Shown in pieces: positions 10,779-21,516 of a DNA stretch of 37,739 nt. The first letter of the stretch is position 1. The number at the start of each line of letters is the position of its first letter. The DNA lies in NCBI GenBank assembly GCA_032718475.1, contig JAUCBJ010003880.1, forward strand, positions 1 to 37,739. Reading direction: 5' to 3'. Both the position numbers and the translations under genes were made by a program. The notes below the pieces were generated by a model. That model worked only from the letters and a program-made list of their open reading frames with translations, was not told where the DNA came from and did no database searches. Origin of the DNA: Nemertoderma westbladi. Taxonomy: Eukaryota; Xenacoelomorpha; Nemertodermatida; Nemertodermatidae.

Positions 10779-11527
10779 GAATACCGCACAGCGTTTTGTG
10801 TAAACATCAGGGGACCGTAGCTCCCCATTCATCTCCCTATACTCGATTAGCCTGGTCGACGTATTATTGGAAGCAATTCTTTCCCTTGCCTCGTCGAAGA
10901 AATTAGCGACCGGATCAACCGTAGAGCGCATAAGTTCCTCGAAAGCTCAAGCCATGGGGGTTAGTTTCATCATACATAATGACAGCGCAAACATTAACGG
11001 CTTGTGTGTAGTTCTTTGTCTTCTAGCATGTTCAAGATAAAATCTAGTTGTTTTTTCCTAATTAACGACCTAGGGTCCGGTATGTTAGATTCAATAAACA
11101 GGTTGTCTCTGCAGGCATTCTGTCTGACACTCAGCGTTAATGTAAGCATATCTGTGTATTGGTTGCAAACACAATCAAATTTCCCGCCAACCCAGGTTTC
11201 ACACCCATACAGGATCGACGATAACGTACCACATCGAAACACAAGAGGTTTTAGCCATATCGGAGAGTTATAGTGCTTTGCTACAAAGGCATTAAATTTT
11301 GATACCTGCTTCACTTTGTCGTCACAATGGAGCTTTATAGCATTATTTAAACCACCCGTTTGGGCAACTGTTTTCTTGATCAATGACCTAGAATATCTGA
11401 TCTGATGCACCAGGCCTTTTAAACAGACCAGATGACCCCGCTCATACAAAACTGTCTGAACTGCGCAACAGAGTGCTCATAAACAGCTCAACCCGTAATA
11501 TGGCTTACAAATCCTTCAATCCTTCAC

Positions 11528-12195
11528 TTGTATATCCAGGAAGCAAACTGCAAAGCGTTGACCAGGTTCCACCTTCTGTCAACAAATCTCAGTGTTGAGA
11601 TAGGGAGATGGAACCGAGCTCCTTATGAACGACGCTTATGCAAGTGTGGCTTGCCCCAATCAGAATCACATGTGATTTGTTCACGCCCCTTTGTTGAGGA
11701 CGTTAGGAATAAATACTCTCTAGATTATTGGTCCCCCTCCGCTGTCTTGTCTAGTGATCCAATACATACCATTATGCAATACATATACAAACTGTTAGAA
11801 GTGCTGGAGATTTAGTATTTATTCTATTTCGATTTCGATTTGTTATATATTATGTAGTCGACATATTTTTCTAACTGTAATTTATTTATTTATATGTACG
11901 TAACGTTTGGGTTCTCTCTGAGTATATATACAAATTATTTTCATATTGTTTGTTACTCGGCTTATGGCATTTATTTAGGATTATATGGATCTTTCAGAAT
12001 CCTTGAGTGCCGCGGATGGTACCCATTTTCTTTTATTTTATAGGTTTTGCTATACTTTACCGATGTTATGAATCATTATGGTATTGCTTTTCACATTTCG
12101 TTTCGTAAATTATCAATTTGTTGTTGGCTTGATCTGATTATTGTGTTGTGTATATTCAATTCCAACTGGACCTTTCTGGTCAATAATAAATATTA
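11528..12195 (+). pseudogene. LINE 3' end: zinc-knuckle tail and 3' UTR
   Basis: Codons to 11815 encode LTRFHLLSTNLSVEIGRW followed by RRLCKCG-x2-QSESH-x3-C, the C-terminal zinc-knuckle region of a LINE polymerase. A hydrophobic IYKLLEVLE helix ends it before TAG. The next ~380 bp are AT-rich and noncoding, ending in AATAATAAATATTAATAAAT, and probably represent the 3' UTR. It is related to, but not the same as, the minus-strand LINE to its left (VEIGRW against VETGRW in a diverged context), so it is a separate head-to-head copy. Confidence 0.6.
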
Positions 12196-12245
12196 ATAAA
12201 TATCACGCCGTCGGTTCAGTAGTAAGTCAACCCTCTGCGTACTGG

Positions 12246-12795
12246 TCACCCCTCACAATCCCTTTTGGGTTTGGTCCTCAGGCAAGTGAAGCAGCTTAGC
12301 TGGGGGTTTGTTGGTTCCTTACAACGACTGGTGTCATCATGGCTCGATGCCTTCTCAGACTCGCTCCAAGCTGACTGGTGCCACTCAGGCGGACCTAGTC
12401 GATTGGTCTGACCCTTGCATTTCCTAGTTTCATCATGGCTCAATGCCTTCTCAGGCTAGCTCCAAGATGACTGGTGCCACTCGGGCTCTCCTATACCATC
12501 AGTCTGACCCTTGCATTGCCTAGTGCCATCATGGCTCAATGCCTTATCAGGCTCGCTCCAAGCTGAACAGCGCTGCTCAGGTGTCGGCTGTCGCTGTCCC
12601 TGTCCCTTTTTCCCTCACTTTGCCTTGTGTCATCATGGCCTGATGCTTTTTCAGGGTCGTACCAAGCTGACAGGTGCTGCTCGGGGTGTGATCTCCCTCC
12701 TCCCTCGCTTTGCCTTATGTCACCATAACCCGATGCCTTTTCAGGCTCATGCTACGCTAGCCGCAGCTGCTCGGGAGTCCACTGTCCCTTTGGCT
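12246..12795. repeat. Degenerate ~96-bp tandem repeat, five units
   Basis: The block TCATCATGGCTCAATGCCTT, followed by TCAGGCTCGCTCCAAGCTGA and a GGTGCCACTC-like end, recurs at 12334, 12430, 12526, 12630 and 12720 (spacing 96, 96, 104, 90). The later units are more diverged. Open frames on both strands here are products of the repeat. Confidence 0.75.
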
Positions 12796-12869
12796 CTAGG
12801 CTAGGCCTAGGACTTGGCATCCTAAATTTCTGTTTTTTTGCACACAGTGTCCACGACTTTTTGGATTAT

Positions 12870-13091
12870 TCATATTTTAGATTTTATAAATTTTATATAT
12901 GCCCAGCACCTCCTATCTGCTACCCGAAGGTAGGGGTGGGTTGGGCGCTACTCCTATCCCAAGATTTGCTCCCAGTTTAACTGGTACTTATTTTAACGAA
13001 CGCAGTGGATGAAAGGCTGAGTGGAACCTGGTGGGGCAGAACTTACAATATATAGATTGCGATCGATTGGCTCAACCAACTGAGCTACCCC
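12870..13091 (-). mobile_element. tRNA-derived SINE
   Basis: Reading leftwards from 13091, the head begins GGGGTAGCTCAGTTGGTTGA, a clear tRNA 5' half with an A box. Its first seven bases pair perfectly with CTGCCCC (13039-13033), giving an acceptor-like stem. That strand is followed by A and then CCA (13032-13029). A body of ~130 bp follows, containing AGTACCAGTTAAACTGGGAG and a short hairpin CTACCTTCGGGTAG, and the copy ends in AT-rich sequence. The B box is decayed. Confidence 0.65.
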
Positions 13092-13267
13092 GCATTTTTA
13101 TAACATCCTATGTATGTTATATATAAAGATTATAATATAAGTTCTTCTATAATTTATTAGGAAATTCATAATTAAATTTGTTATGTGATATTTATTTCTG
13201 TGATATATACATTTTATATAATTATTTTATTATATTATGTATATATATTATGTATTAGTATGCTGAC
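13092..13267. other. AT-rich spacer, putative intron of the RNase T2-like gene
   Basis: There is no ORF. On the minus strand a possible splice donor GTCAGC begins at 13267, directly after the exon. The stretch ends in the SINE. Confidence 0.35.
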
Positions 13268-13444
13268 CTTGCACTGTGCATGCTCAATGACTATCTGGTC
13301 ACAAGCTGACTGCGGCCATTGTTGCACAAAATGTAAATAATCCCATTTATCGTTACTATTATCAACAGTCGCAGTTACTATGACTCCATTATAAATATAT
13401 AATAATAGAACACCGGCCATCAAATAAAACAATTGATTTATCAT
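13268..13444 (-). CDS. RNase T2-family first coding exon (partial)
   Basis: RNase T2 enzymes are secreted or lysosomal endoribonucleases. The ATG at 13444 opens a 59-codon stretch. It has a hydrophobic signal peptide of ~24 residues (LFYLMAGVLLLYIYNGVIV), a short spacer, then WDYLHFVQQWPQSACDQI and a second Cys ten residues on. The (F/M)VQ(Q/H)WP-x3-C followed by a second Cys is the conserved N-terminal strand and disulfide region of RNase T2, upstream of the first catalytic His block. The frame then meets AAG followed by GTCAGC, a passable splice donor. The active-site blocks (HGLWP, HEW-x-KHG) are not here, and by eye I did not find them to the left, so this may be a true exon with distant partners or an orphan. 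Confidence 0.6.
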
Positions 13445-13509
13445 TTTCGTCACACAGAATTTATTGTAAAATTGTTAAATTTATATTTTAATCTACTAAG
13501 TACTCTGTT

Positions 13510-14412
13510 AATCTACAGGAGCTAATAAACCAACAGGTTGATGCCATCAATGATGCTGACGACAGCAGGCAATCATCACAGGCATGGAAATCGATCAACT
13601 TGCTTACTGGGTGGAAAAGCCACCCAACCACCAAGAAATATTCATCAAAAAAGAAAGAACTGGCTGTTATCTTTGTTGACTTCTTCAAGGCCTTTGATTC
13701 AGTCTCTCGCTTACGTATGTTCAGCATACTTTCATTATATGGGATTCCTGATGAAATTTTGCAGCAATCAGATCAGTATACGATGGTTCGACAACATTTG
13801 TGTCTACTGTTGACGGTGACACAGAACCATTTGAAGTATTATGGGGCGTCCTTCAGGGAGGCACACTTGCACTATTCTTGTTCATAATTGTGGTTGACTA
13901 TGTTCTACGCATGTCCTTAGATCATCATAATGATGATGGGGTGATGATAACTCCACCTACTGGCTCCAGAAGTCGAGGAAATCGTGCCAAGTACCTAACT
14001 GATCTAGAGTTTGCCGAATCACTAGAATCACTCTCAGAATCACTAGAGGGAGCCCAACGGCTCCTCAGCTCATTAGAACATGCTGCTTGTAGTGTTGGTC
14101 TTTTTATTAACTCCAGAAAGACCAAATTTTTTTTTGACAGTTAACTTTGCAAGTCCTCAGCAAGTCTCTGATCGGATGAGCATAAGCTCAAAATATGGTA
14201 TGCTTGAGCATGTGGCCGACTTCTGTTACCTGGGGTCATGGATCCGGAAGTAAGGTGAGGACCTTGGAATACGTAAGGGAAAGGCATGGGCAGCCTTGAA
14301 TAGGCTTTCCAGGATTTGGAAGTCACCGAGAATTAATCGGAAACTTAAGGTCCGATTATTTAAAGCAGCAGTAGTTACAGTACTCCTCTATGTGAGTCCA
14401 TGCAGGGCTCTA
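13510..14412 (+). pseudogene. RTE-like LINE copy 2, degenerate
   Basis: It starts with linker sequence (AWKSINLLTGW near 13580-13620) that is missing from copy 1, then jumps to motif A (FVDFFKAFDSV). A frameshift occurs near 13760-13800, where bases are missing after DEI. Motif B reads GVLQGGTLAL instead of GVLQGDTLAP, and the FADD box is replaced by FAES, so both catalytic aspartates there are lost. A second shift lies at the T-run near 14130, and a stop follows GSWIRK near 14252. The copy breaks off at about 14412 inside the LLYGSPCWAL equivalent. It is clearly dead. Confidence 0.8.
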
Positions 14413-14499
14413 ACTGCTAACTGCTGACTGCGGACACCACATCGGACCCATGTGAAGAATACCAGACTTTCTGCCGTTATATTTCACTTTGCAGTTACC

Positions 14500-14720
14500 C
14501 CCATGTGAAGAATACCAGGTTTTCACCAAAAACACAGGTTACAGGAGGGCTGAATTTAACCAAAACAATAAACGAATTAGTATATGTACAGGTTATAAGA
14601 CAGAAATAAGCGCTATAAAACACTTAATAAAGATAAATTAAAAAAAATAAAAAATCTTCATATACAAAATTCCCATAGAGAGTCGACCGAAAAGTGAAAT
14701 CCTGGTATTCTTCACATGGG
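14500..14720. mobile_element. 221-bp MITE
   Basis: Its 27-bp terminal inverted repeats have one mismatch. CCCATGTGAAGAATACCAGG begins the left arm (14500-14526), and CCTGGTATTCTTCACATGGG ends the right arm (14694-14720). An extra direct copy of the arm, ACCCATGTGAAGAATACCAG, lies just outside at 14449-14467. The interior is AT-rich with no coding capacity. Confidence 0.7.
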
Positions 14721-15448
14721 CGCAAAATCGTAATTGTTTTTGGCTATAAAATGAGTGTTTTGCCACGTCATATGGTACCGGTAATCTATTATCGACAACA
14801 ACCACAAACTATTAAATTTGGAGTCTTTTACAACTTTTACCACTTTTGGCACAGGCATAGTGAAATCAACAGTCCGACAGTTCAGAAATCAACAAATTTT
14901 GAATGTTTTGGCATAGGCATGTTGAAATCAATTGTCTGACAGTCCAGAAATCAGGAGGCTGACAGTTAGAAGAAATACACACATAAAAAGTCACTAAAGG
15001 GACAACAAAAGTCATTATGCACAATTCCTAAAAAAAGGTGGACAAAAAGTCAAATAAAAGGAAATAAAAAATCACTGCCACAAAATAATATTGTAACTAA
15101 ATACTACCAAATTGTTAGTAAAATAATATTGTATCTAAATACTACCAAATTGTTAGTAAAATAATATTGAATAACTAAATCCTACCAAATCTTTAGTAAA
15201 GAACAACAATATCAATTTAGCAATATGAGGTCATTGTTCAATGTATATTCAATGTTTACACTTCCCATCAAAGTACAACGAACTTAGTTTGATATATTGT
15301 ATGTAGAAGGTTAACAAATAATGTAAGCTGGTCACTCACTGCCTGCTATCTGCTGAATAATTATTAGGAAATACTCATGTGTGATTGGTTGTTAGTGTAC
15401 TTAAAGCAATGTCAGTAAACCATATGCGACACAGTTGTTAATCATCAC
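14721..15448. other. AT-rich DNA with two short tandem repeats
   Basis: A 62-bp duplication (TTTGGCACAGGCATAGTGAA type) lies at 14845-14906 and 14907-14962. A 38-40-bp unit (AAAATAATATTGTAACTAAA type) occurs three times at 15082-15197. No gene is evident. Confidence 0.65.
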
Positions 15449-15715
15449 ATGATTCGGGATAAAGGTTATTATTATAGTTTCGCTCTAAAGCCTGCATCTC
15501 AGTTACACATTCGTAAAGCCTTCGCGCAGCACAAGGCTCAGTTATCAGACAGATTAAAATGGAGCAATTCTATCCCAAGATCAGAATTTAAGAAATTTAA
15601 CCAAACCGCCAATAAGAAAAAATCAAAGAGGAGAGGAAAGCCCCCCCCCCCCCCCTCCCCTTCAACCCCCATAATAATCTGCACCACCCCTACCCAAAGG
15701 CGCACAGAGGATTAA
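15449..15715 (+). CDS. Unrecognised 88-codon ORF, basic and proline-rich tail
   Basis: It opens with ATG and ends with TAA just before the satellite array. The first ~50 residues are mixed (HIRKAFAQHKAQLSDRL). Then comes a basic stretch NKKKSKRRGK, and PPPPPSPSTP is encoded by a 15-base C run (15641-15655). I do not recognise a family. The composition differs from the surrounding AT-rich DNA, so it may be a scrap of a coding exon, but chance is possible. Confidence 0.25.
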   Translation: MIRDKGYYYSFALKPASQLHIRKAFAQHKAQLSDRLKWSNSIPRSEFKKFNQTANKKKSKRRGKPPPPPSPSTPIIICTTPTQRRTED

Positions 15716-18700
15716 TGAAAGGCATAGTTATTAACCCTAACAGTCCAGATGTCGGTCAGTCCGTCCTAACAGTCCAGGTGTCGGTCAGTCCGTCCCTAAT
15801 AGTCCAGGTGTCGGTCAGTCCGTCCCTAATAGTCTAGGTGTCGGTCAGTCCGTCCCTAATAGTCCAGGTGTCGGTCAGTCCGTCCCTAACTGTCCAGCTG
15901 TCGGTCAGTCCGTCCTTATCAGTCCTGGTTTCCCCAACAAACAAGGTGTCGGTCAGTCCGTCCCTAACAGTCCGTGTGTCGGTCAGTTCGTCACTAACAG
16001 TCTAGGTGTCGGTCAGTCCGTCCCTAATAGTCTAGGTGTCGGTCAGTCCGTCCCTAATAGTCCAGGTGTCGGTCAGTCCGTCCCTAACAGTCCAGCTGTC
16101 GGTCAGTCCGTCCTTATCAGTCCTGGTTTCCCCAACAAACCAGGTGTCGGTCAGTCCGTCCCTAACAGTCCAGGAGTCGGTCAGTCCGTCCCTAACAGTC
16201 CAGGAGTCGGTCAGTCCGTCCCTAACAGTCCAGGTGTCGGTCAGTCCGTCCCTAATAGTCCAGCTGTCGGTCAGTCAGTCCTTATCAGTCCTGGTTTCCC
16301 CAACAAACAAGGTGTCGGTCATTCCGTCCCTAACAGTCCAGGAATCGGTCAGTCCGTCCCTAACAGTCCAGGTGTCGGTCAGTCCATCCCTAACAGTCTA
16401 GGTGTCGGTCAGTCCGTCCCTAACAGTCCAGGTGTCGGTCAGTCCGTCCCTAACAGTCCAGGTGTCGGTCAGTCCGTCCCTAACAGTCCAGGTGTCGGTC
16501 AGTCCATCCCTAACAGTCTAGGTGTCGGTCAGTCCGTCCTTATCAGTCCGGGTTTCTCCAACAAACCAGGAGTCAGTCAGTCCGTCCTTAACAGTCCAGG
16601 AATCGGTCAGTCCGTCCCTAACAGTCTAGGTGTCGGTCAGTCCGTCCCTAACAGTCCAGGTGTCGGTCAGTCCGTCCCTAAATGTCCAGGTGTCGGTCAG
16701 TCCGTCCCTAATAGTCCAGGAATCGGTCAGTCCGTCCCTAACAGTCTAGGTGTCGGTCAGTCCGTCCTTATCAGTCCGGGTTTCCCCAACAAACCATGTG
16801 TCGGTCAGTCCGTCCTTATCAGTCCGTGTTTCCCCAACAAACCAGGTGTTGGTCAGTCCGTCCCTAATAGTCCAGGTGTCGGTCAGTCCGTCCTTATCCG
16901 TCCGGGATTCCCCAACAAACCAGATGTTGGTCAGTCCGTCCCTACCAGTCCGGGTGTCGGTCAGTCCGTCACTAACAGTCTAGGTGTCGGTCAGTCCGTC
17001 CCTAACAGTCCAGGTGTCGGTCAGTCCGTCACTAAAAGTCCAGGTGTCGGTCAGTCCGTCCCTAACAGTCTAGGTGTCAGTCAGTCCGTCCTAATCAGTC
17101 CGTGTTTCCCCAACAAACCCGGTCTCGCTGATTCCGTCCCTAACAGTCCAGGTGTCGGTCAGTCCATCCCTAACAGTCTAGGTGTCAGTCAGTCCGTCCT
17201 TATCAGTCCGGGTTTCCCCAACAAACCATGTGTCGGTCAGTCCGTCCTTATCAGTCCGTGTTTCCCCAACAAACCAGGTGTTGGTCAGTCCGTCCCTAAT
17301 AGTCCAGGTGTCGGTCAGTCCGTCCTTATCCGTCCGGGATTCCCCAACAAACCAGATGTTGGTCAGTCCGTCCCTACCAGTCCGGGTGTCGGTCAGTCCG
17401 TCACTAACAGTCTAGGTGTCGGTCAGTCCGTCCCTAACAGTCCAGGTGTCGGTCAGTCCGTCACTAAAAGTCCAGGTGTCGGTCAGTCCGTCCCTAACAG
17501 TCTAGGTGTCAGTCAGTCCGTCCTAATCAGTCCGTGTTTCCCCAACAAACCCGGTCTCGCTGATTCCGTCCCTAACAGTCTAGGTGTCGGTCAGTCCGTC
17601 CCTAACAGTTCAGGTGTCGGTCAGTCCATCCCTAACAGTCCGGGTGTCGGTCAGTCCATCCCTAACAGTCCAGGAATCGGTCAGTCCGTCCCTAACAGTC
17701 TAGGTGTCGGTCAGTCCGTCCCTACCAGTCCAGGTGTCGGTCAGTCCGTCCTTAAAAGTCCAGGTGTCGGTCAGTCCGTCCCTAATAGTCCAGGAATCGG
17801 TCAGTCCGTCCCTAACAGTCCAGGTGTCGGTCAGTCCGTCCTTATCAGTCCGGGTTTCCCCAACAAACCAGGTGTCGGTGAGTCCGTCCCTAACAGTCCA
17901 GGTGTCGGTCAGTCCATCCCTAACAGTCCGGGTGTCGGTCAGTCCGTCCTTATCAGTCCGGGTTTCCCCAACAAACCAGGTCTCGGTGATTCCGTCCCTA
18001 ACAGTCCAGGTGTCGGTCAGTCCATCCCTAACAGTCCGGGTGTCGGTCAGTCCATCCCTAACAGTCTAGGTGTCGGTCAGTCAGTCCTTATCAGTCCGGG
18101 TTTCCCCAACAAACCATGTATCGGTCAGTCCGTCCTTATCAATCCGGGTTTCCCCAACAAACCATGTGTCGGTCAGTCCGTCCTTATCAGTCCGTGTTTC
18201 CCCAACAAACCAGGTGTTGGTCAGTCCGCCCCTAATAGTCCAGGTGTCGGTCAGTCCGTCCCTAATAGTCCAGGAATCGGTCAGTCCGTCCCTAACAGTC
18301 TAGGTGTCGGTCAGTCCGTCCTTATCAGTCCGGGTTTCCCCAACAAACCAGGTCTCGGTGATTCCGTCCCTAACAGTCCAGGTGTCGGTCAGTCCATCCC
18401 TAACAGTCCGGGTGTCGGTCAGTCCGTCCCTAACAGTTCAGGTGTCGGTCAGTCCATCCCTAACAGTCCGGGTGTCGGTCAGTCCATCCCTAACAGTCCA
18501 GGAATCGGTCAGTCCGCCCCTAACAGTCTAGGTGTCGGTCAGTCCGTCCCTACCAGTCCAGGTGTCGGTCAGTCCGTCCTTAAAAGTCCAGGTGTCGGTC
18601 AGTCCGTCCCTAATAGTCCAGGAATCGGTCAGTCCGTCCCTAACAGTCTAGGTGTCGGTCAGTCCGTCCTTATCAGTCCGGGTTTCCCCAACAAACCAGG

Positions 18701-20543
18701 TCTCGGTGATTCCGTCCCTAACAGTCCAGGTGTCGGTCAGTCCATCCCTAACAGTCCGGGTGTCGGTCAGTCCATCCCTAACAGTCTAGGTGTCGGTCAG
18801 TCAGTCCTTATCAGTCCGGGTTTCCCCAACAAACCATGTATCGGTCAGTCCGTCCTTATCAATCCGGGTTTCCCCAACAAACCATGTGTCGGTCAGTCCG
18901 TCCTTATCAGTCCGTGTTTCCCCAACAAACCAGGTGTTGGTCAGTCCGTCCCTAATAGTCCAGGTGTCGGTCAGTCCGTCCCTAATAGTCCAGGTGTCGG
19001 TCAGTCCGTCCCTAACAGTCCAGGTGTCGGTTAGTCCGTCCCTAGCAGTCCAGGTGTCGGTCAGTCCGTCCCTAATAGTCCAGGTGTCGGCCAGTCCGTC
19101 CCTAATAGTCCAGGTGTCGGTCAGTCCGTCCCTAATAGTCCAGGTGTCGGTCAGTCCGTCCCTAACAGTCCAGGTGTCGGTCAGTCCGTCCCTAATAGTC
19201 CAGGTGTCGGTCAGTCCGTCCCTAATAGTCCAGGTGTCGGTCAGTCCATCCCTAACAATCTAGGTGTCAGTCAGTCCGTCCTTATCCGTCCGGGTTTCCC
19301 CAACAAACCAGATGTTGGTCAGTCCGTCCCTAACAGTCCGGGTGTCGGTCAGTCCGTCACTAACAGTCTAGGTTTCGGTCAGTCAGTCCTTATCAGTCCG
19401 TGTTGCCCCAACAAACCATGTGTCGGTCAGTCCGTCCCTAACAGTCCGGGTGTCGGTCAGTCCGTCCCTAACAGTCCGGGTGTCGGTCAGTCCATCCCTA
19501 ACAGTCCAGGAGTCGGTCAGTCCATCCCTAACAGTCCGGGTGTCGGTCAGTCCATCCCTAACAATCTAGGTGTCGGTCAGTCCGTCCTTATCCGTCCGGG
19601 TTTCCCCAACAAACCAGATGTTGGTCAGTCCGTCCCTAACAGTCCGGGTGTCGGTCAGTCCGTCCCTATCAGTCCAGGTGTCGGTCAGTCCGTCCCTAAC
19701 AGTCCGGGTGTCGGTCAGTCCGTCCCTAACAGTCCGGGTGTCGGTCAGTCCATCCCTAACAGTCCAGGTGTCGGTCAGTCCGTCCTTATCAGTCCGGGTT
19801 TCCCCAACAAACCAGGTGTCGGTCAGTCCGTCCCTAACAGTCCAGGTGTCGGTCAGTCCGTCCCTAACAATCCGGGTGTCGGTCAGTCCGTCACTATCAG
19901 TCTAGGTGTCGGTCAGTCCGTCCTTATCAGTCCGTGTTGCCCCAACAAACCATGTGTCGGTCAGTCCGTCCTTAACAGTCCAGGAATCGGTCAGTCCGTC
20001 CCTAACAGTCTAGGTGTCGGTCAGTCCGTCCCTAACAGTCCAGGTGTCGGTCAGTCCGTCACTAAAAGTCCAGGTGTCGGTCAGTCCGTCCCTAACAGTC
20101 TAGGTGTCAGTCAGTCCGTCCTAATCAGTCCGGGTTTCCCCAACAAACCCGGTCTCGCTGATTCCGTCCCTAACAGTCCAGGTGTCGGTAAGTCCGTCCC
20201 TAACAGTCTAGGTGTCAGTCAGTCCGTCCTTATCAGTCCGGGTTTCCCCAACAAACCAGGTGTTGGTCAGTCCGTCCCTAACAGTCCAGGTGTCGGTCAG
20301 TCCGTCCCTAACAGTCTAGGTGTCAGTCAGTCCGTCCTTATCAGTCCGGGTTTCCCCAACAAACCAGGTGTTGGTCAGTCCGTCCCTAACAGTCCGTGTG
20401 TCGGTCAGTCCGTCACTAACAGTCTAGGTTTCGGTCAGTCAGTCCTTATCAGTCCGGGTTTCCCCAACAAACCCGGTCTCGGTGATTCCGTCCCTAACAG
20501 TCCAGGTGTCGGTCAGTCCGTCCCTAACAGTCTAGGTGTCAGT

Positions 20544-21516
20544 CTACTAGGATCGGCATGCTGCATTGCAGCTGCATTTTTAAGAATGCTGTGCCGGCTT
20601 GTCAACAAAATTGCACCGCCACAACTCCCTATCACCCATGACATTTGCTAGATCATCCGCATCTTTAAGGCCAGTGTCCTTTAAGATGCGTCTCAAGAAT
20701 GTCATGGGCTGTCCACCATGCTTATTCACTCCATGAGGCTGCCAAAGTACAAGATTATGCACTGGCTGGTCCTCACGGCGAAAGCAATGTCCTGCAAAGC
20801 GGAGGCGATTTTGTTCTAGTGTCAAGCTTGGGGGAACCAATGAGACACCTCCAATGTTATATAGTGTCTGGTTGGAGATGTGTGCATTGTACTTGACACA
20901 ATGTACCCGGCGTAGCATTCTTGTGAATGTGCCATCCAGAGATTTGGTGTCCTCAGCAGTTAGAGCCCAGCATGGACTCCCGTAGAGGAGTACTGGAACT
21001 ACTGCTGCTCTAAATAATCGGACCTTAAGTTTCCGATTAATTCTAGGTGACTTCCAAATCCTGGAAAGCCTATTCAAGGCTGCCCATGCCTTTCCCTTAC
21101 GTATTCGAAGGTCCTCACCTGACTTCCGGATCCATGATCCCAGGTAACAGAAGTCGTCCACATGCTCAAGCATACCATCCTTTGAGCTTATGCTCATCCG
21201 ATCAGAGACTTGCTGAGGACTTTCAAAGTTAACTGTCAGAATTTTGGTCTTTCTGGAGTTAATAAAAAGACCAACACTAGAAGCAGCATGTTCTAATGAG
21301 CTGAGGAGCCGCTGGGCTCCCTCTAATGATTCTGAGAGTACTCCTAAGTCATCAGCAAAGTCTAGATCAGTTAGGTACTTGGCAGGATTTCCTCGACTTC
21401 TGGAGCCAGTAGGTGGAGTTATCATCACCCCATCATCATTATGATGATCTAAGGACATGCGTAGAACATAGTCAACCACAATAATGAACAAGAATGGTGC
21501 AAGTGTGTCTCCCTGG
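20544..21516 (-). mobile_element. RTE-like LINE copy 3 inserted in the array, 10-bp TSD
   Basis: AGGTGTCAGT, part of an array unit, occurs at 20534-20543 and 21517-21526. Removing the insert and one copy restores the array unit exactly. The insert is a 5'-truncated copy nearly identical to copy 1 at 9028-10010. It carries the FADD box, thumb and tail to the stop at 20580, and the left end retains a short TAC-type tail. It starts within motif B, so motif A is missing. The low divergence from copy 1 marks recent activity of this family. Confidence 0.85.
20580..21516 (-). pseudogene. Truncated RTE-like reverse transcriptase (copy 3)
   Basis: The open frame runs from the 5' truncation (just after the motif-B glycine-glutamine) through FIIVVDYVLRM, LDFADDLGVL, GLFINSRKTK, YLGSWIRKSG, LLYGSPCWAL and LRFAGHCFRR to the same stop as copy 1. 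There is no internal stop. A few substitutions distinguish it from copy 1, for example Asn for His before FESPQ. It is inert because the fingers and motif A are missing. Confidence 0.85.

Larger units (their letters stand above)
8899..11449 (-). pseudogene. LINE ORF2 C-terminal region, split by an RTE-like insertion
   Basis: Reading leftwards, 11449-10994 encodes the post-palm part (SSILYGCETW, then SLIRKKQLDFILNML). 10931-10790 encodes the next part, and 9020-8903 encodes a tail with RLHLGSMRLAVETGRW before the frame ends. Removing 9021-10789 (insert plus one copy of the duplication, 1769 bp) puts the 10931 and 9126 frames into exact register across the AVF codons. The host frame was therefore intact over that stretch when the insertion occurred. 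The RT core and the zinc-knuckle tail are absent. A short frame gap remains near 10950-10990. Confidence 0.65.

Noticed and set aside
10994-11815. Twin-priming origin for the head-to-head LINE pieces at 11.0-11.8 kb
   Set aside because: Both pieces include the same C-terminal region in different sequence versions, so they are two elements, not one inverted copy.
12246-12804. Plus and minus ORFs in the 96-bp repeat
   Set aside because: They lie wholly within degenerate tandem repeats and have no motif.
16036-19905. Series of VSVSPSLTV-type ORFs in the array
   Set aside because: They start at GTG codons and end at every AGTCTAGG variant, so they are by-products of the repeat.
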